Positions 63,536 through 64,000 of a stretch of DNA of 64,000 nt are shown in pieces. The notes beneath the pieces are model-generated. The model made no database searches. It saw nothing but the letters and a program-made list of their open reading frames with translations, and was not told the origin of the DNA. Numbering within the stretch: the first letter of the stretch is position 1; each line of letters begins with the position of its first letter. Both the position numbers and the translations under genes were made by a program. This stretch comes from Rhodocyclales bacterium (GTDB taxonomy: Bacteria > Pseudomonadota > Gammaproteobacteria > Burkholderiales > Rhodocyclaceae): positions 1 to 64,000 of the forward strand of contig JACRPA010000005.1 in assembly GCA_016214145.1 (NCBI GenBank). The letters run 5' to 3'.

Positions 63536-64000
63536 TGGCGCTTCATCGGCTCATGTCGATCCGCCGCCTGCTTGTTTGCCTGCTTGCCTTGAGCGCCTTG
63601 GCCTCGGGCGGCGCGACGGCCCAGGCAGTGCCCGAATACGAATTGAAGGCGGCCTTCATCTACAACTTCGCGCTGTTCGTCGATTGGCCGGCCGATACCC
63701 GGAAGGATGGCGCATTCGTGCTCTGCGTGGCCGGGCGCGGGTTGTATGACACGGCCTTCGACGCCCTTCAGGGGAAACCGGTGAGGTCGCAGAGGCTGGT
63801 CGTGCGGAGAGTCGATGGCTTACAAGGCCTGGACGAATGCCATATGCTCTATATCGCGCCGGCCGAGGAAATGCGCCTCAACCATATACTGGGACTGGCC
63901 GGCGGACGGCCGATACTGACCGTAGCCGACGCAGAGGGCTGGAGCGGCCGGGGCGTCATGATCAACCTGGTGACGCGGCAAGGCCGGCTGGCGTTCGACG
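63535..64000 (+). CDS. YfiR-family periplasmic protein (cut by window end)
   Basis: The first 155 residues of a gene running past 64000. A signal peptide (MALHRLMSIRRLLVCLLALS...) is followed by the family motif EYELKAAFIYNFALFVDWPAD and by LVVRRVDGLQGLDECHMLYIA and ILTVADAEGWSGRGVMINLV. YfiR proteins sit in the periplasm and repress membrane diguanylate cyclases. Coupling to the receptor (TGATG) suggests that ligand binding is linked to c-di-GMP signalling, with the cyclase expected downstream. Confidence 0.87.
   Translation, partial: MALHRLMSIRRLLVCLLALSALASGGATAQAVPEYELKAAFIYNFALFVDWPADTRKDGAFVLCVAGRGLYDTAFDALQGKPVRSQRLVVRRVDGLQGLDECHMLYIAPAEEMRLNHILGLAGGRPILTVADAEGWSGRGVMINLVTRQGRLAFD

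Overview
The window is a stretch of chromosome from a GC-rich Betaproteobacterium. Rhodocyclales is the best fit, judged from the 16S-Ile-Ala-23S-5S operon layout, the rRNA sequence style and the gene set (DUF47/PiT pair, orphan nosD-type gene, tandem UvrA, lysine-rich SWIB protein, TonB receptor followed by YfiR). This is inference from memory of families; no database search was run.

Layout. 1-4274: the 3' part of an rrn operon (16S end, tRNA-Ile, tRNA-Ala, 23S, 5S, terminator). The 23S has a roughly 300-nt insertion at helix 25 and lacks two blocks that are universal in 23S, one of them from the peptidyl-transferase region. 4326-10654: metabolic and repair genes (Zn-alcohol dehydrogenase, Y-family polymerase, MFS transporter, D-amino acid dehydrogenase, MsrA, FKBP). 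10790-13979: phosphate module (PhoU-like DUF47 protein, PiT transporter, Tat-exported PhoD). 14358-18679: SWIB/H1-like protein, two coupled genes of unknown function, a small protein, an S24-like protein and an HTH-ferredoxin-reductase fusion. 18695-25246: cyclic-2,3-diphosphoglycerate-synthetase-like GTPase coupled to a class III nucleotide cyclase, an exported amidohydrolase, dienoyl-CoA isomerase, old yellow enzyme, hemolysin III and a transglutaminase-like protein. 25247-34320: accessory region. It holds three lower-GC exported proteins, a hicB-lipoprotein fusion, wrecked rhuM/hicA with an inserted MITE, a PaiB-like protein, an antitoxin whose toxin is truncated, a lectin-like lipoprotein, and a higBA cassette bracketed by copies of the nosD 3' end. 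34290-43825: nosD-like gene, two TPM-domain genes with an M23 peptidase, and a 1915-residue tandem UvrA. 43826-54000: an IS5-type MITE, rubrerythrin-like protein, phosphoesterase, Sel1 protein, glutathione transferase, pyruvate phosphate dikinase and small membrane or lipoproteins. 53695-60057: an envelope locus (GT39 glycosyltransferase, SdiA-regulated-type protein, two-component system, YejM-like sulfatase). 60158-64000: VOC protein, second hemolysin III, TonB receptor and the start of a YfiR gene.

The most unusual property is the load of small non-coding elements: at least five palindromic repeat families, two MITE-like elements with clear terminal repeats and target duplications, and an 11-mer (AAAAGTCAGTC) recurring far above chance. 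Four palindromic elements sit inside the uvrA gene in frame, so they are translated as extra loops. This resembles the palindromic elements known in Rickettsia genes. The higBA cassette, flanked by 31-bp repeats that both encode the same NosD C-terminus, looks like a minimal integrating unit.
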